A stretch of DNA of 64,000 bases, from the NCBI RefSeq assembly GCF_009938165.1, contig NZ_AP019649.1, positions 1,612,001 through 1,676,000 of the forward strand, given 5' to 3'. Positions within the stretch are counted from its first letter, which is position 1; every line of letters starts with the position of its first letter. The translations under genes were made by a program, and so were the position numbers. Below are positions 54,461-64,000 of this stretch, in pieces. This DNA comes from Vibrio taketomensis (GTDB lineage: Bacteria > Pseudomonadota > Gammaproteobacteria > Enterobacterales > Vibrionaceae). The notes under the pieces are model-generated. The model was not told where the DNA came from, searched no databases, and was given only the letters and a program-made list of their open reading frames with translations.

Positions 54461-56914
54461 TTATAAGGCGTCTCTTAGGGATTTCATCGGCGTATTACGC
54501 ACCAAACGCAATACTGGCATCGCGCCAGCAATGACCAATGACAGCATTGCCAAAGCAATCGTATTTAGGTATTCAGAAGGTATAAATTGTAGCTCTAACG
54601 TCCAGCCAAAAGACTGTTTTATCACGATATCCACCACTAAATTGGCCAACGCAAGACCTAACGGCATCGCGATAATTATTGCGATCGCGCCGAATACAAA
54701 CAGCTGCATACTACCCATAATAATCAATTCTTTTCCTGACATACCAAAGCATCTAAGCAAAGAGATGTGGCGCTGACGAGCAACCTCACCTGCTACGGTA
54801 GAGAAGAAAATACCAAAGACTGCGATGACTAATGTAATGCTGCCCAACGTGTCGGCAATCGAGAACGTTCGGTCGAAAACATACATCGCTTGCTTATGGA
54901 TGCTACCATTATCAAAAATACGCTCAGCACTGAGTCTAAACACTGACTCCATACGCTGTTTCAAATTGTCTGGTGTCGCGCCATCTTGAAGCACCGCTCC
55001 CAATGCAACAGACCCACTTCCCGCGAAGCTATACAACCAATTTCGATGTGACATCAATACCTGATTGTATGGGTTGCCATAATCGTAGTACACACCCACA
55101 ACCTGCCAACCTTGGCCAGCCTTTCCATGCAAGTTAATGTAATCGCCTGGACGAATACCCTGCTTTAACGCCATCGACTCACTCACCATCACACCTTTAG
55201 AGTGATGTAAGTGGTACCAGTAATTCGGGATACCGATTTTTACGGTTAACGCTTCTAACTCACCTTCCGATGCGCCCGTACTGACCATTTGTAACGCGCC
55301 ATCAGGCGTTGGTGATTCAATCTCCCAGCGCCACCATACGGATTTGACCTCTGGTTGCTTACTCAGCCATGAACTCAAACGCGCCGCCGAACTGCTGTTA
55401 GGGTGAATATAAAGATCAGCGGCTAAACGCTGGCTTAACCATTTATCGGTGGTATCGCGGAAGCTACCTACCATGGTTTCAATCCCAATATTTGCGGCCA
55501 TTGCTAGCATAAATGCCATTGTTGCAACACCACGGTAACTCATACTGGCTGCAGCATCAGAGAAGAACCAACGCACTTTCACCCAACGCATGGAATAGCT
55601 AAAGCTGATGAATAATCGCCATAACAAGAATGGTGTAAACAGCGCGACGCTCAAAAGCATCAAACCAATGATAATGAAACCGGAATTCTCCGTTTGTGGC
55701 GCTTGGTAAATTGCGACCGCAACTAATGCGAGTGCTAATGCGATCAATGCCTGAATGGTAAACTCTGTTCCGGTAAAACGCAGTAGCGAAAGACGCGTGG
55801 ACAATCGCGCCGGCTGTGAACGGAGCAAACGAACTAAAGGCCATGCACATGACGCGACCGCGCCAATCAAAGTCATCGCCAAGCTAAATAAGCTCGATCT
55901 CAAGCTCCAGTGAATATTTAAGCCAATATTGGCGTTATAGAGGTCTTCAAGGCTTGCCGATACGCTTGGGATCAACTGATTGGCAAGCACCATACCTAAA
56001 ACGTTGCCGCACAACCAACTGCCCAATACCAACGCCAATAACTCAAGTAAAAGTGCTTGGGCTAATTGCCAGCCGGAAACACCTGTTTGGCGTAACGTAC
56101 CGACGAGAGGTTGTCGTTGGGTCAGTGAAAGCGACATCGCTTGATAAAAAATGAACAAGCCGACTAAGAACGCCATCATGCCCATTGCGCTCAAGTTCAT
56201 GTGAAATGCTTTGGTAAGCGATTGCAATTCAGCTTGAGAACTACGAACCAATGACAAACCGTGCGGCAACTCATTCTTAAGCTTTTCTAACTTAGCCTCT
56301 GGCATTTCGGCGCAACCAATCATCGAAATACCTGCACGATTAGTCAACGATCGCACCAATGCCATATCAGCAATAATACGCGTGCCATTTAAACGGTTCT
56401 GACGGTCAATCAGCAATGGACCAATTTCACGTCCATCAGCCAAGCGAATAGAGTCACCATCTTGCCAGCGCATATAATTGGCTAAGTCATAGCTCACCAA
56501 AATGGGATATGGCGCTTTCATCAACCCTAAAGAATTGAGGTCTTGAAAAGTAATCGTTTTTTCAAAAGAGAGCATCGCAACTGGATCAATACCAACGAGG
56601 GTAAGGTTCAGATTTTTTGCGGTATGAATATTGATGCTATTGAAGGGCGCACATTGGGTAAAGCCCTCTCGACGCAATTGGATATAGTAACCCTGCGGTA
56701 TTTGGTTGACCGCATGTTTAGGTCGAATTCGGTATGGCAATGGGTTAGAAAACAACTTCTCGCCATGTTGATAGCTTTGACGGGCATGCTCATTGATAGC
56801 CGTTACACCAACTAAAAGAGACACACCAAGTGTTAAGCCAAGCCAGACAAGAAGAATTTGAAAAGGGTAACGTCTGTAGTGGCCAAGTAGTGCTTTAACT
56901 ACGGGCCATAACAT
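54461..56914 (-). CDS. FtsX-family ABC transporter permease (fused AttF/AttG type)
   Basis: 817 residues from ATG 56914, where AAGGAGG lies 8 bp upstream; an earlier start at 56971 would add 19 residues inside the ATPase gene. Two FtsX/MacB-like halves in one chain: helix 1 (about 17-40), periplasmic domain, three helices (about 250-380), a second helix block (about 405-500), another periplasmic domain, and three final helices (about 690-805). It is the membrane part of a LolCDE/MacB-like export system. It overlaps the ATPase gene by 20 bp. In the related AttEFGH systems, as I recall, the two halves are separate genes. Confidence 0.85.
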   Translation of the reverse strand: MLWPVVKALLGHYRRYPFQILLVWLGLTLGVSLLVGVTAINEHARQSYQHGEKLFSNPLPYRIRPKHAVNQIPQGYYIQLRREGFTQCAPFNSINIHTAKNLNLTLVGIDPVAMLSFEKTITFQDLNSLGLMKAPYPILVSYDLANYMRWQDGDSIRLADGREIGPLLIDRQNRLNGTRIIADMALVRSLTNRAGISMIGCAEMPEAKLEKLKNELPHGLSLVRSSQAELQSLTKAFHMNLSAMGMMAFLVGLFIFYQAMSLSLTQRQPLVGTLRQTGVSGWQLAQALLLELLALVLGSWLCGNVLGMVLANQLIPSVSASLEDLYNANIGLNIHWSLRSSLFSLAMTLIGAVASCAWPLVRLLRSQPARLSTRLSLLRFTGTEFTIQALIALALALVAVAIYQAPQTENSGFIIIGLMLLSVALFTPFLLWRLFISFSYSMRWVKVRWFFSDAAASMSYRGVATMAFMLAMAANIGIETMVGSFRDTTDKWLSQRLAADLYIHPNSSSAARLSSWLSKQPEVKSVWWRWEIESPTPDGALQMVSTGASEGELEALTVKIGIPNYWYHLHHSKGVMVSESMALKQGIRPGDYINLHGKAGQGWQVVGVYYDYGNPYNQVLMSHRNWLYSFAGSGSVALGAVLQDGATPDNLKQRMESVFRLSAERIFDNGSIHKQAMYVFDRTFSIADTLGSITLVIAVFGIFFSTVAGEVARQRHISLLRCFGMSGKELIIMGSMQLFVFGAIAIIIAMPLGLALANLVVDIVIKQSFGWTLELQFIPSEYLNTIALAMLSLVIAGAMPVLRLVRNTPMKSLRDAL

Positions 56915-57566
56915 GAAGTTGCCCTCCTTGTAGACGCACTCTCCCCTCCATGTGTTCCGCGACTTTTTCACTGTGTGTTACTAACAGCAGCGTACACTCA
57001 AGTTGGCGAGTTAATTGTGTTAGCAAGCGCATTACGGCTTCTGCATTTCGCTCATCAAGACTACCTGTCGGCTCATCGGCTAACAAGATCTTAGGCTCCA
57101 TGTATAAGGCGCGAGCAATCGCAGCACGCTGCTGCTGGCCGCCAGAAACTTCTTCTGGGTATCTTCCTAACAAAGGCATCAGATCAAGTGCAGACAAAAT
57201 TTGGCGCCACAACCCCTGATTTTCAGGTAGTCCTTTAAGTTGACGACAAAAACGAATGTTGTCTGCAATGTTTAGCGTTGGCAGCAAGTTATATTGCTGA
57301 AAGATAAGGCCAATGTTATTACGGCGATAAGCAGTGCGGCGGCTTTCAGATTCTTCATGCATCATAAATTGTGGAAACTCAATCAGACCGGAATCCACAA
57401 CGTCTAAACCAGCGATGAGATTGAGCAATGTACTTTTGCCTGAGCCGCTTTCGCCCATCAAAGCGATTTGCTGCCCTTGCGCTAAAGTTAACTCAGCACC
57501 TTGTAAAACTGGATGAAATTCACCACCGTCCACATAGCCTTTACACAGGTCTGTTAGTCGTAACAT
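56895..57566 (-). CDS. ABC transporter ATPase (AttE/LolD-like)
   Basis: 223 residues. Walker A GESGSGKSTLLN (about 35-46), Q-loop FQQYNLLPTL, signature VSGGQQQRAAIARAL, Walker B ILLADEPTGSLD and H-loop LLVTHSEKVAEH are all complete. This is the LolD/MacB subfamily, which powers extraction or export at the inner membrane. It is the first gene of the operon ATPase-permease-AttH. Confidence 0.94.
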   Translation of the reverse strand: MLRLTDLCKGYVDGGEFHPVLQGAELTLAQGQQIALMGESGSGKSTLLNLIAGLDVVDSGLIEFPQFMMHEESESRRTAYRRNNIGLIFQQYNLLPTLNIADNIRFCRQLKGLPENQGLWRQILSALDLMPLLGRYPEEVSGGQQQRAAIARALYMEPKILLADEPTGSLDERNAEAVMRLLTQLTRQLECTLLLVTHSEKVAEHMEGRVRLQGGQLHVMARS

Positions 57567-57687
57567 TTACTGCTCACCATTAAGAATTCTGGGGAGTGAA
57601 TCTACACTAAATCAGCCTCAGTAGGAAGCATTTTGGACGTCAGATCACAGATAACAAACGAAGTTGCATATCAACAATGTTATGTTT

Positions 57688-59061
57688 CTAATTTTCAATC
57701 AAATTTTTCAGCCACTTCTTGCTCTTAACCCGGTAGAGCGAACCACCCCACTTAACGACTTCTTCCGTCAAAAAGAGTACATAAATCATTTCAGGTGGCC
57801 ACTTCCAGTAAATGGCTGCAACAGCAGCTAATGGGATACTAATTAACCACTGTGCGATAAGGTCTTGGTAAAGGCAAAATTTCACATCACCACCAGCACG
57901 TAGAATCCCGACGATGGCCATCATCGGAATACAGCGAACCAACAAACCTAAACTCAATACAACAATGAACTTATCGGTCAAAGCACGAGTTTCTGGGCTC
58001 AATGCAGAAAATGAGTCCAAAACCATATCTCGGCTCACATAGAGTATGATGGCGACAATGACGGCGGCGAAAGCACTTAAAAACAAAATGCCAATCGCTT
58101 GATAGTAAGCTTGCTCATACTTCTTCGCGCCAATCTGATTACCAACTAACACTGAAGCAGCATTCGACATCCCAATCAGCAAAGCTAAAGAAATTGATTC
58201 TACGGGCGTCATAACTGAAAGAGCCGCTAGACCTTGAACGCCAGATTGTCCCATGATGGCGTGATAGGCGAACAATCCACCCGCCCAAACAAGAAAATTC
58301 AGTGTTGTTGGCAGTGATAACCGCAGAAAACGAATCACGGTGTGCATTTTAAGCGTTGCAGCAATATCGCTTAGTTTGAACGCGAGTAAATGATGCTTGA
58401 AATGCAAATAACTATAGAGCGTCGCAACTTCAATGGCGCCACTAATGACCGTTGCAATCGCAGCCCCTTTGATACCAAGAGCAGGAAAACCAAATTTACC
58501 GAAAATCAGCACCCAGTTGAGGAAGATATTCGAGAGAATACCAATTCCACTAAAAAACGTACTTAACCCTGGTTGATGAACTGCACGAAGCCCCACCGAC
58601 ATACTCGCAACACACGCAACCGCGAGCATGGTTATGGCCGTGATCACTAAATATTCGCTACCAAGTTGTTTTACTTCAGTCGAGTCCGTCGTTAGACCCA
58701 TAATTTCAGTCGGGAAAAAGACAAATAACGCCACACTAAGCAGTGCAAACAGCATGGCCATAAACCAAGTTAACGCAGTACTTTCGCGCACACCTTGTTT
58801 ATTACCCGCCCCCCAATATTGAGCCGTTAACATGGCACCGCCAGTCGTTACACCAACTAACATAATGGTGGTTACAAATGTTGCTCTTGCAGCAACCCCC
58901 ACTGCGGCAATTTCAGCCTCTCCCAGCTGCCCAAGCATCAATACATCCACTAAACTGCGGCTAGAAAACATAATGCTTTGTAATGTAATAGGCAGAGCAA
59001 TCGCTATGAGGCGACGAACAAAATCGCGATTAGTATGGGTAATCACTTGAGAGAAAAACAT
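57688..59061 (-). CDS. MATE family multidrug/Na+ antiporter
   Basis: 457 residues from ATG 59061, with GAGG 9 bp upstream; a TTG at 59076 would add 5 residues. Twelve hydrophobic helices in two similar halves. MATE features include IALPITLQSIMFSSRSLVDV, GLRAVHQPGLSTFFSGIGIL and the second-half SNAASVLVGNQIGAKKYEQA. It exports toxic cations or other compounds in exchange for Na+ or H+; the substrate is unknown. Single gene. Confidence 0.92.
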   Translation of the reverse strand: MFFSQVITHTNRDFVRRLIAIALPITLQSIMFSSRSLVDVLMLGQLGEAEIAAVGVAARATFVTTIMLVGVTTGGAMLTAQYWGAGNKQGVRESTALTWFMAMLFALLSVALFVFFPTEIMGLTTDSTEVKQLGSEYLVITAITMLAVACVASMSVGLRAVHQPGLSTFFSGIGILSNIFLNWVLIFGKFGFPALGIKGAAIATVISGAIEVATLYSYLHFKHHLLAFKLSDIAATLKMHTVIRFLRLSLPTTLNFLVWAGGLFAYHAIMGQSGVQGLAALSVMTPVESISLALLIGMSNAASVLVGNQIGAKKYEQAYYQAIGILFLSAFAAVIVAIILYVSRDMVLDSFSALSPETRALTDKFIVVLSLGLLVRCIPMMAIVGILRAGGDVKFCLYQDLIAQWLISIPLAAVAAIYWKWPPEMIYVLFLTEEVVKWGGSLYRVKSKKWLKNLIEN

Positions 59062-59198
59062 CAATGTAAACCTCAATAGGAAGAGTGGCTCAATTTGCCA
59101 TCTCGGCCGTACATTATATACTCATCTAAAAGCGCAAAGCTAAAGCAATTTAATAATAAACAACGATTTGTCAGCAGCTTACAGAGGTTCAAGGAAGA

Positions 59199-60638
59199 AT
59201 GAAAAAAGTACTCGTAATTGGTGCGTCAGGATATATTGGGTCTCAACTGCTGCATCCCCTATGCGATTTAGGTTACACCGTCACAGCAACAGCAAGACAA
59301 CTCGAATATCTTCAAGCGAGGACACTACCTCACCCTAACCTCGAACTGGTGTATCTCGACTTAGCCGATCAACAAGCGACGCTGGATTTAATCCCTCAAT
59401 TCGATATCGTGTTCTTCCTTGTGCACGGAATGGCGCACGGGCATGACTTCCTTGACTATGAAACATCGTTGGCAGAAAACGTAAAACTTGCTCTGCAAAA
59501 CAGCCATGTTGAGCAGTTAATCTATCTAAGTGCCCTACAACCACAAGAAGGTCACTCCGAACACCTACAAGCAAGAAAGCTGACCGGAGACATATTGCGC
59601 CAGACTCATGTACCAATCACTGAGGTAAGAGCTGGCGTTATCATAGGCCCGGGCTCCGCTGCCTTTGAAATCATGTGTGACTTTGTCTATAACCTTCCTG
59701 TTTTGATTACCCCCAAATGGGTCGATTCCAAAGCCAATCCAATCGCACTGGAAAACCTCAATTACTACTTGTTGCAGTTAGCTGCGCAGCCAACCGGCAA
59801 AAATGAGTTATATGAAGTTGGTGGGCCAAATGTGCTCTCATATCGCGAACAATTCAAAACCATCTGCGATGCCACTTCACGTCCGTATCATCTCTATACC
59901 AGCAAATTGCTGACACCTCGCCTCGCCTCATACTGGCTTGGTATGGTGACGTCCGTCCCTTCTTCCATTGGGCGAGCGTTACTTGCCGGACTGGAACACG
60001 ATTTCGTCGCCGACTCACAGCAGATCGCTCAGCGTTTTCCGCAAGATTTAATTGGTTATCAACAAATGGTTGAAACAAGCATCGCTCAGGAAGGTACATT
60101 TGTACGAAGTGAAGTGTGGGGATTTGACCCAACCGCACTAAAGCGCTGGCAAACTGGGTATGGTTACTACCCAAAACAAACGGGCGCCACGATTGAAACA
60201 GACTTGAGTGCCGAACAACTGTGGCAAGTAATCAAAACGCTTGGCAACCTCGACGACCCCTACTTCTTTGCTAACGTCTTATGGCGTACTCGTGAATGGC
60301 TTGATATTTTCTTTGGTGGGCAAAAGCCGCTGAGACGCACACCGGAAGGACCGGAGCTTAAAATTGGTGACTACATCGACTCTTGGAAAGTCATTCGATG
60401 TGAACCAAATCAGTTTCTATCACTACTTTTCGGCATGCAAGGTCCTGGATTGGGACGATTAGAGTTCTCGATTGCCGACTTGGGTGATAAACGCAGCTTA
60501 ACCATTACTGCATGGTGGCACCCGCAGGGGTTTAAGGGCTTACTCTACTGGTTTGCCATGATGCCCGCTCATCTTTTTATATTCAAAGGTATGGTACGTG
60601 CAATCGTGCGCAAAGCGAAACACTTAATAAATCATTAA
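59199..60638 (+). CDS. SDR-family NAD(P)-binding protein fused to DUF2867
   Basis: 479 residues. The N-terminal Rossmann domain (1-200) has GASGYIGSQLLHPLCDLGY at the start and SALQPQEGHSE in the middle; the usual catalytic YxxxK is absent, as in NmrA-like proteins. The DUF2867 domain (about 325-470) contains VLWRTREWLDIFFGG and the end LTITAWWHPQGFKGLLYWF. Domain order and length fit the YbjT-like family. The activity is unknown; the Rossmann part suggests NAD(P) use or sensing. GAGGTTCAAGGA precedes the ATG. Confidence 0.85.
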   Translation: MKKVLVIGASGYIGSQLLHPLCDLGYTVTATARQLEYLQARTLPHPNLELVYLDLADQQATLDLIPQFDIVFFLVHGMAHGHDFLDYETSLAENVKLALQNSHVEQLIYLSALQPQEGHSEHLQARKLTGDILRQTHVPITEVRAGVIIGPGSAAFEIMCDFVYNLPVLITPKWVDSKANPIALENLNYYLLQLAAQPTGKNELYEVGGPNVLSYREQFKTICDATSRPYHLYTSKLLTPRLASYWLGMVTSVPSSIGRALLAGLEHDFVADSQQIAQRFPQDLIGYQQMVETSIAQEGTFVRSEVWGFDPTALKRWQTGYGYYPKQTGATIETDLSAEQLWQVIKTLGNLDDPYFFANVLWRTREWLDIFFGGQKPLRRTPEGPELKIGDYIDSWKVIRCEPNQFLSLLFGMQGPGLGRLEFSIADLGDKRSLTITAWWHPQGFKGLLYWFAMMPAHLFIFKGMVRAIVRKAKHLINH

Positions 60639-60666
60639 TTATTAGCTTTTGCCTAATAATATTTTT
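60638..60666 (+). terminator. Probable terminator after the SDR/DUF2867 gene
   Basis: ATTATTAG and CTAATAAT form an 8-bp AT-rich stem with a 7-nt loop, followed by ATTTTT. The stem is weak. Confidence 0.55.
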
Positions 60667-60760
60667 GGTTTTACTCACCTACTCGATATGAATTATCTCT
60701 ATAATCAGTTGTGTAGGATAGTTCTTATCCAGTTAATGTTGGCACAAGTGGAGAGATAAA

Positions 60761-61726
60761 ATGACGAATTCAGTATTCAGCTCTGTAAAACAAATCGGCT
60801 ATGGTGCAATGGGACTTGAGGGCTACTACGGAGAAAGTGATGACACCCAAGCAGTACAAACTCTGCTGCACGCTATCGAACAAGGGATGATGATTGATAC
60901 CGCTGATGCTTATGGCGCAGGTCATAATGAAGATCTCATCAAACAAGCACTCACCAAAACCAATATGCCAGCATTTATTGCTACCAAATTCGGCATTGTG
61001 TTTGAGGAGGACCAAAACGGTAGTCAGCTTGATACAGGCTGGGGCTTTCCTCTGACTATCAATGGAACCAAAGAATATGTTACTCGTGCGATTGATAACA
61101 GCTTAGAGCGCTTAGGTGTTGAACAGATCGACCTTATCTATGCACACTATCTCGACCCTAATACTCCTCTTGAAGAAACCATCGCGGCCATGGCAGATGC
61201 GGTAAAAGCAGGGAAAGTAAAAGCGATTGGTCTTTCAAATGTCACTGCTGATCAGATCATTCGTGCCAATGCTATCCATCCAATCAGTGCTGTTCAATAT
61301 GAATACTCTCTGTTTAGGCGTGAAGCTGAGCTGGATATTCTTCCTGCTATCAATCAAATTGGCGCAGCACTCGTTTGCTGGTCACCTCTTGGCGCAGGCT
61401 TCCTTACTGGACAAGTACAACAGTTGGATGCGAATGACTTTCGTAATAACAACCCTAAAATGCAGGGGGATAATTTCGCGAGCAATCTTGAGCGACTAGA
61501 AGCCATCAAAACCATCGCAGCAGAGTATGGCATTACACCTGCACAATTGGCATTGGCTTGGCTCGTTGCGCAAGGTGATAATATCATCCCCATTCCAGGT
61601 AGCCGAAAAACAGCGCGAATTGACGAAAACTTGCAAGCATTAGCGGTCAAGCTCAGCGACGACACATTGAAACAACTAGACGACATCGCTCCTATTGGCG
61701 CATTTAAAGGCGCAACGTTAGTCTAG
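60761..61726 (+). CDS. Aldo/keto reductase
   Basis: 321 residues, TIM-barrel oxidoreductase using NADPH. The catalytic tetrad is in place: D and Y in MIDTADAYGAGHNE, K in FIATKFGIV, H in LIYAHYLDPNTP. The cofactor motif IPIPGSRKTARIDENLQAL lies near the end. It resembles bacterial AKR11/12-type general aldehyde reductases. The physiological substrate is unknown. GGAGAG precedes the ATG. It may share transcription with the EamA gene 61 bp downstream. Confidence 0.92.
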   Translation: MTNSVFSSVKQIGYGAMGLEGYYGESDDTQAVQTLLHAIEQGMMIDTADAYGAGHNEDLIKQALTKTNMPAFIATKFGIVFEEDQNGSQLDTGWGFPLTINGTKEYVTRAIDNSLERLGVEQIDLIYAHYLDPNTPLEETIAAMADAVKAGKVKAIGLSNVTADQIIRANAIHPISAVQYEYSLFRREAELDILPAINQIGAALVCWSPLGAGFLTGQVQQLDANDFRNNNPKMQGDNFASNLERLEAIKTIAAEYGITPAQLALAWLVAQGDNIIPIPGSRKTARIDENLQALAVKLSDDTLKQLDDIAPIGAFKGATLV

Positions 61727-61787
61727 TCATGCTTTTCGAGCATACCGTTAGGATTAAGATATCGCACTATTAACACCGGAATACCCT

Positions 61788-62705
61788 ATGACCTCATCAA
61801 CGAATCACACTATGAACGCCAAAGTCTGGAGCTTACTGATTCTGCTCTCCGTATTATGGGGTGGTTCGTTCTTTTTTGTTGGGGTTGCAGTACAAGAATT
61901 ACCACCGCTAATTATTGTCACCTTGCGTGTTAGCCTTGCCGCTGCAACGCTTTGGATCATCGCACTGCTGCTTGGGCACCGCCCTCCGGTTAGTTCTAGC
62001 GCATGGTTAGCTTTCTTCGGTATGGGCTTACTGAATAACGTTATTCCCTTCTCACTTATCGTGTGGGGACAAACGCAAATTGCATCAGGCCTTGCTTCAA
62101 TTATTAACGCCGCTACGCCTATCTTTGGTGTCATCGTCGCAGGGCTACTGCTTCCCGATGAAAAACCTACTCCGTTAAAATTAATCGGCGTGATCACGGG
62201 CTTTATTGGCGTAGTGGTAATGATTGGTCTGCCTGCTCTCAAGGGCGATTCCCCTCTTATCGCACAACTGGCAATTGTTGGCGCGAGTATCAGTTATGCA
62301 TTTGCAAGTGTGTGGGGGCGACGCTTTAAAGCAATGAATATAAGCTTAATCATGCTTGCAGCTGGCCAAGTGACCGCTTCAAGTTTGGTGTTGCTTCCCA
62401 TTGCACTTTACACGGCACCACAGGGGTTATGGACGAGTGTCAATCTGCATACCTGGAGTGCAATCATCGCCCTTGCGGTATTCTCAACTGCATTTGCCTA
62501 TATGATTTACTTTAAGATTTTGGAATTGGCAGGGGCAACAAATGTACTGCTAGTCACACTATTAGTCCCTGTCTCTGCGATACTGCTTGGAGTAACCTTT
62601 TTAGGCGAATCATTCAAAGTAATTCATCTCATTGGAATGACTTTGATTGCTCTTGGCCTATCAGCGATTGATGGCCGAATTTGGCGACGAATTAAAAAGA
62701 ATTGA
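61788..62705 (+). CDS. EamA-family (DMT superfamily) transporter
   Basis: 305 residues, ten hydrophobic helices in two EamA repeats (about 14-140 and 155-295). Motifs include LLSVLWGGSFFFVGVAVQEL at the start of the first repeat and TNVLLVTLLVPVSAILLGVT in the second. It probably exports metabolites or amino acids; the substrate is unknown. It converges with the lipoprotein gene 44 bp away, with no clear terminator between them. Confidence 0.9.
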   Translation: MTSSTNHTMNAKVWSLLILLSVLWGGSFFFVGVAVQELPPLIIVTLRVSLAAATLWIIALLLGHRPPVSSSAWLAFFGMGLLNNVIPFSLIVWGQTQIASGLASIINAATPIFGVIVAGLLLPDEKPTPLKLIGVITGFIGVVVMIGLPALKGDSPLIAQLAIVGASISYAFASVWGRRFKAMNISLIMLAAGQVTASSLVLLPIALYTAPQGLWTSVNLHTWSAIIALAVFSTAFAYMIYFKILELAGATNVLLVTLLVPVSAILLGVTFLGESFKVIHLIGMTLIALGLSAIDGRIWRRIKKN

Positions 62706-62749
62706 TGGAAAGAGCCTACCCGTTCTTCCCATTCGTTCTGCAAACCTAT

Positions 62750-63337
62750 CTAAAATGGACGAGTCATCACCAAGGGGTGAACATTTTGAGTTTCGCAGTC
62801 TCGATATAAGTCCGCGTCAAGGTTTCGGTGAGTGGCTTGTGCTAAACCATAAATACCAAATCCCAAATTACTTTTAAAATAATCTTTCGCCACGTGGATA
62901 TTGTTTTTAAACACTGGGTACATCACGACGTTGTGCCAATCATAATAGATATCCGTTACATACACAGATTCAAAACCTCGTGGTAGTTGAAACACTAGCG
63001 TCTGATTACATGGCGTGAACGTTCCTAAATGGTTGCCACCTGCATCGGTTGCTTTGACGGAGGTTACAGCGATAATTGCGCCCTCTTCAGCACTTCCTAC
63101 AATATAACGTTGATCTTCGGTCATGCGATATTGAAGGGTAGAAAACCAATCTTCTTTAAAAACACCATCGTCAAGTGAACCACGGGATAACTTAATATCA
63201 AAAGACGGTGTCACATTACCAATCACAAAGTTAACCTTGGCTGGCTTTATTTGTGAGGATTCTGCTTGATGGGGCTCTTGATTAACGCAGCCACCAAGAA
63301 CAATAAACATCGTTAAAATACTAAGAATCCTTGTCAT
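62750..63337 (-). CDS. Hypothetical lipoprotein
   Basis: 195 residues. A lipoprotein signal with lipobox LGGC (Cys17) follows a hydrophobic helix; the residue after Cys is Val, so outer-membrane sorting is likely. The mature part is beta-rich, with VNFVIGNVTPSFDIKLSRGS and FESVYVTDIYYDWHNVVMYP. Two cysteines (in TPCNQTL and YRDCETQ) might form a disulfide. I do not recognise the family. GGAGG precedes the ATG. Single gene, function unknown. Confidence 0.7.
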   Translation of the reverse strand: MTRILSILTMFIVLGGCVNQEPHQAESSQIKPAKVNFVIGNVTPSFDIKLSRGSLDDGVFKEDWFSTLQYRMTEDQRYIVGSAEEGAIIAVTSVKATDAGGNHLGTFTPCNQTLVFQLPRGFESVYVTDIYYDWHNVVMYPVFKNNIHVAKDYFKSNLGFGIYGLAQATHRNLDADLYRDCETQNVHPLVMTRPF

Positions 63338-63568
63338 TTTTCCTCCTTGAATACACGATCCTAACCTTCAACACTTTAACAAATTCGTCACCAATTGGTA
63401 TAAATTGCATACTCAAGTGCGCGTTAGATGCCTGATTTAATAAAATGCGGGTCCATATTGCGTATCGCTGTGCTTATTATGAAATAAAGTGGCTACTACT
63501 TTAATTTATTTATACTCGCTGTAAGATTACGCTATGCTTGCAAGCAATTGATACCACAAAGACTTCGT

Positions 63569-64000
63569 ATGCGAACCTCCGATCATAACCAGCACTTAGC
63601 TGAAACTATTTCCGCCATAAACTCCCCCCACTTCACATCGAAATTGATGCGTTATATCAGCGCTCTATTTCATTTTGACTGTGCGGTTATCGTTGGTTAC
63701 CGAGAAGGTAAACACCCTATTCATCTTTATGATTCGATTGAAAACCAACGTGATTTACTCTTTCACCACTACCTAACTAGCTCGTTTCAAAACGACCCGT
63801 TTTATCAAAAACTGGTATCAGACCGAAAGCAAGGCGTCTTTACACTCAGAGAAGTCGTACGCCACAATCTCGACTATCAAGACTATTGTGATCAGTTCTA
63901 TCGTCAAACTGGGTGGCAAGATGAGATCAGTTTATTAATTGAGGTAGCACCAGAGCGATGGGTCGTTATTTATCTTGGTGCGACCAGACAAGATAACCGC
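63569..64000 (+). CDS. LuxR-family-like transcriptional regulator, N-terminal part (partial)
   Basis: An open frame from ATG 63569 runs off the window end with 144 residues. The visible part is an N-terminal sensor-like domain (FHFDCAVIVGYREGKHPIHL, then FQNDPFYQKL and a region ending IEVAPERWVVIYLGATR). It resembles the N-terminal domain of vibrio LuxR-type helix-turn-helix regulators. The DNA-binding GerE domain that would prove this lies beyond the window, so the call depends on the N-terminal pattern only. Confidence 0.6.
   Translation, partial: MRTSDHNQHLAETISAINSPHFTSKLMRYISALFHFDCAVIVGYREGKHPIHLYDSIENQRDLLFHHYLTSSFQNDPFYQKLVSDRKQGVFTLREVVRHNLDYQDYCDQFYRQTGWQDEISLLIEVAPERWVVIYLGATRQDNR

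Noticed and set aside
54345..54776. 143-codon plus-strand frame over the attH/permease junction
   Set aside because: It is antisense to two well-supported genes with clear motifs and has no ribosome site.
61805..62242. 145-codon minus-strand frame inside the EamA gene
   Set aside because: It is the shadow of a clear membrane transporter; composition is Pro/Thr/Ser-rich with no motif.

Overview
The window is a chromosome segment of a Vibrio (Vibrionaceae). Three things point there. The gene order gyrA / ubiG-nrdA-nrdB-yfaE is the gammaproteobacterial arrangement. A six-gene TonB2-type cluster carries the TtpC-class proton-channel protein typical of vibrios. A norspermidine cluster (ddc - carboxynorspermidine dehydrogenase - nspC) is also present. 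I see no rRNA, tRNA, CRISPR array, intact insertion sequence, prophage or integron.

Layout. 1-1125: end of a polar amino-acid ABC uptake operon. 1168-8620: iron uptake, with a TonB2-type energising operon and a TonB-dependent siderophore receptor, each behind a near-consensus Fur box. 8621-14495: a two-component system and a TAXI-TRAP transporter. 15040-18749: a glycerophosphodiester phosphodiesterase, a SulA-type division inhibitor behind a perfect LexA box, purC behind a PurR box, and a LysR regulator. 19231-22049: a DUF3360 membrane transporter followed by a second, similar LysR regulator. 22315-23360: a tandem array of four copies of a 69-residue secreted protein, the last one frameshifted. 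23722-26849: an unknown protein, then the YjjW/YjjI glycyl-radical pair. 27026-31833: two paralogous dCache chemoreceptors and a LysE exporter. 32005-39894: gyrA, ubiG and the class Ia ribonucleotide reductase operon. 39966-44993: small stress or envelope genes, a CinA-like protein, a DUF3943 protein and a GcvR-like ACT protein. 45057-49194: norspermidine synthesis. 49871-51822: TolC plus an OmpA-like protein. 51894-53039: nhaA. 53342-57566: an AttEFGH-type ABC system. 57688-64000: a MATE exporter, an SDR/DUF2867 protein, an aldo/keto reductase, an EamA permease, a lipoprotein and the start of a LuxR-type regulator.

The least expected observations are these. (i) nrdB and the carboxynorspermidine dehydrogenase gene are both broken by several small indels, although their neighbours are intact. 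Sequencing or assembly error is the leading explanation, but it has to be excluded. (ii) The array of near-identical small secreted proteins has the same 15-bp inverted repeat upstream that also precedes yjjI, which suggests a shared regulator. (iii) Both chemoreceptors carry every residue of the dCache amino-acid-binding motif with exact spacing. (iv) The nrdA promoter carries a perfect DnaA box and two NrdR-like boxes spaced by 31 bp. I found no clearly new multi-gene system. The small-protein array is the best candidate for something undescribed.
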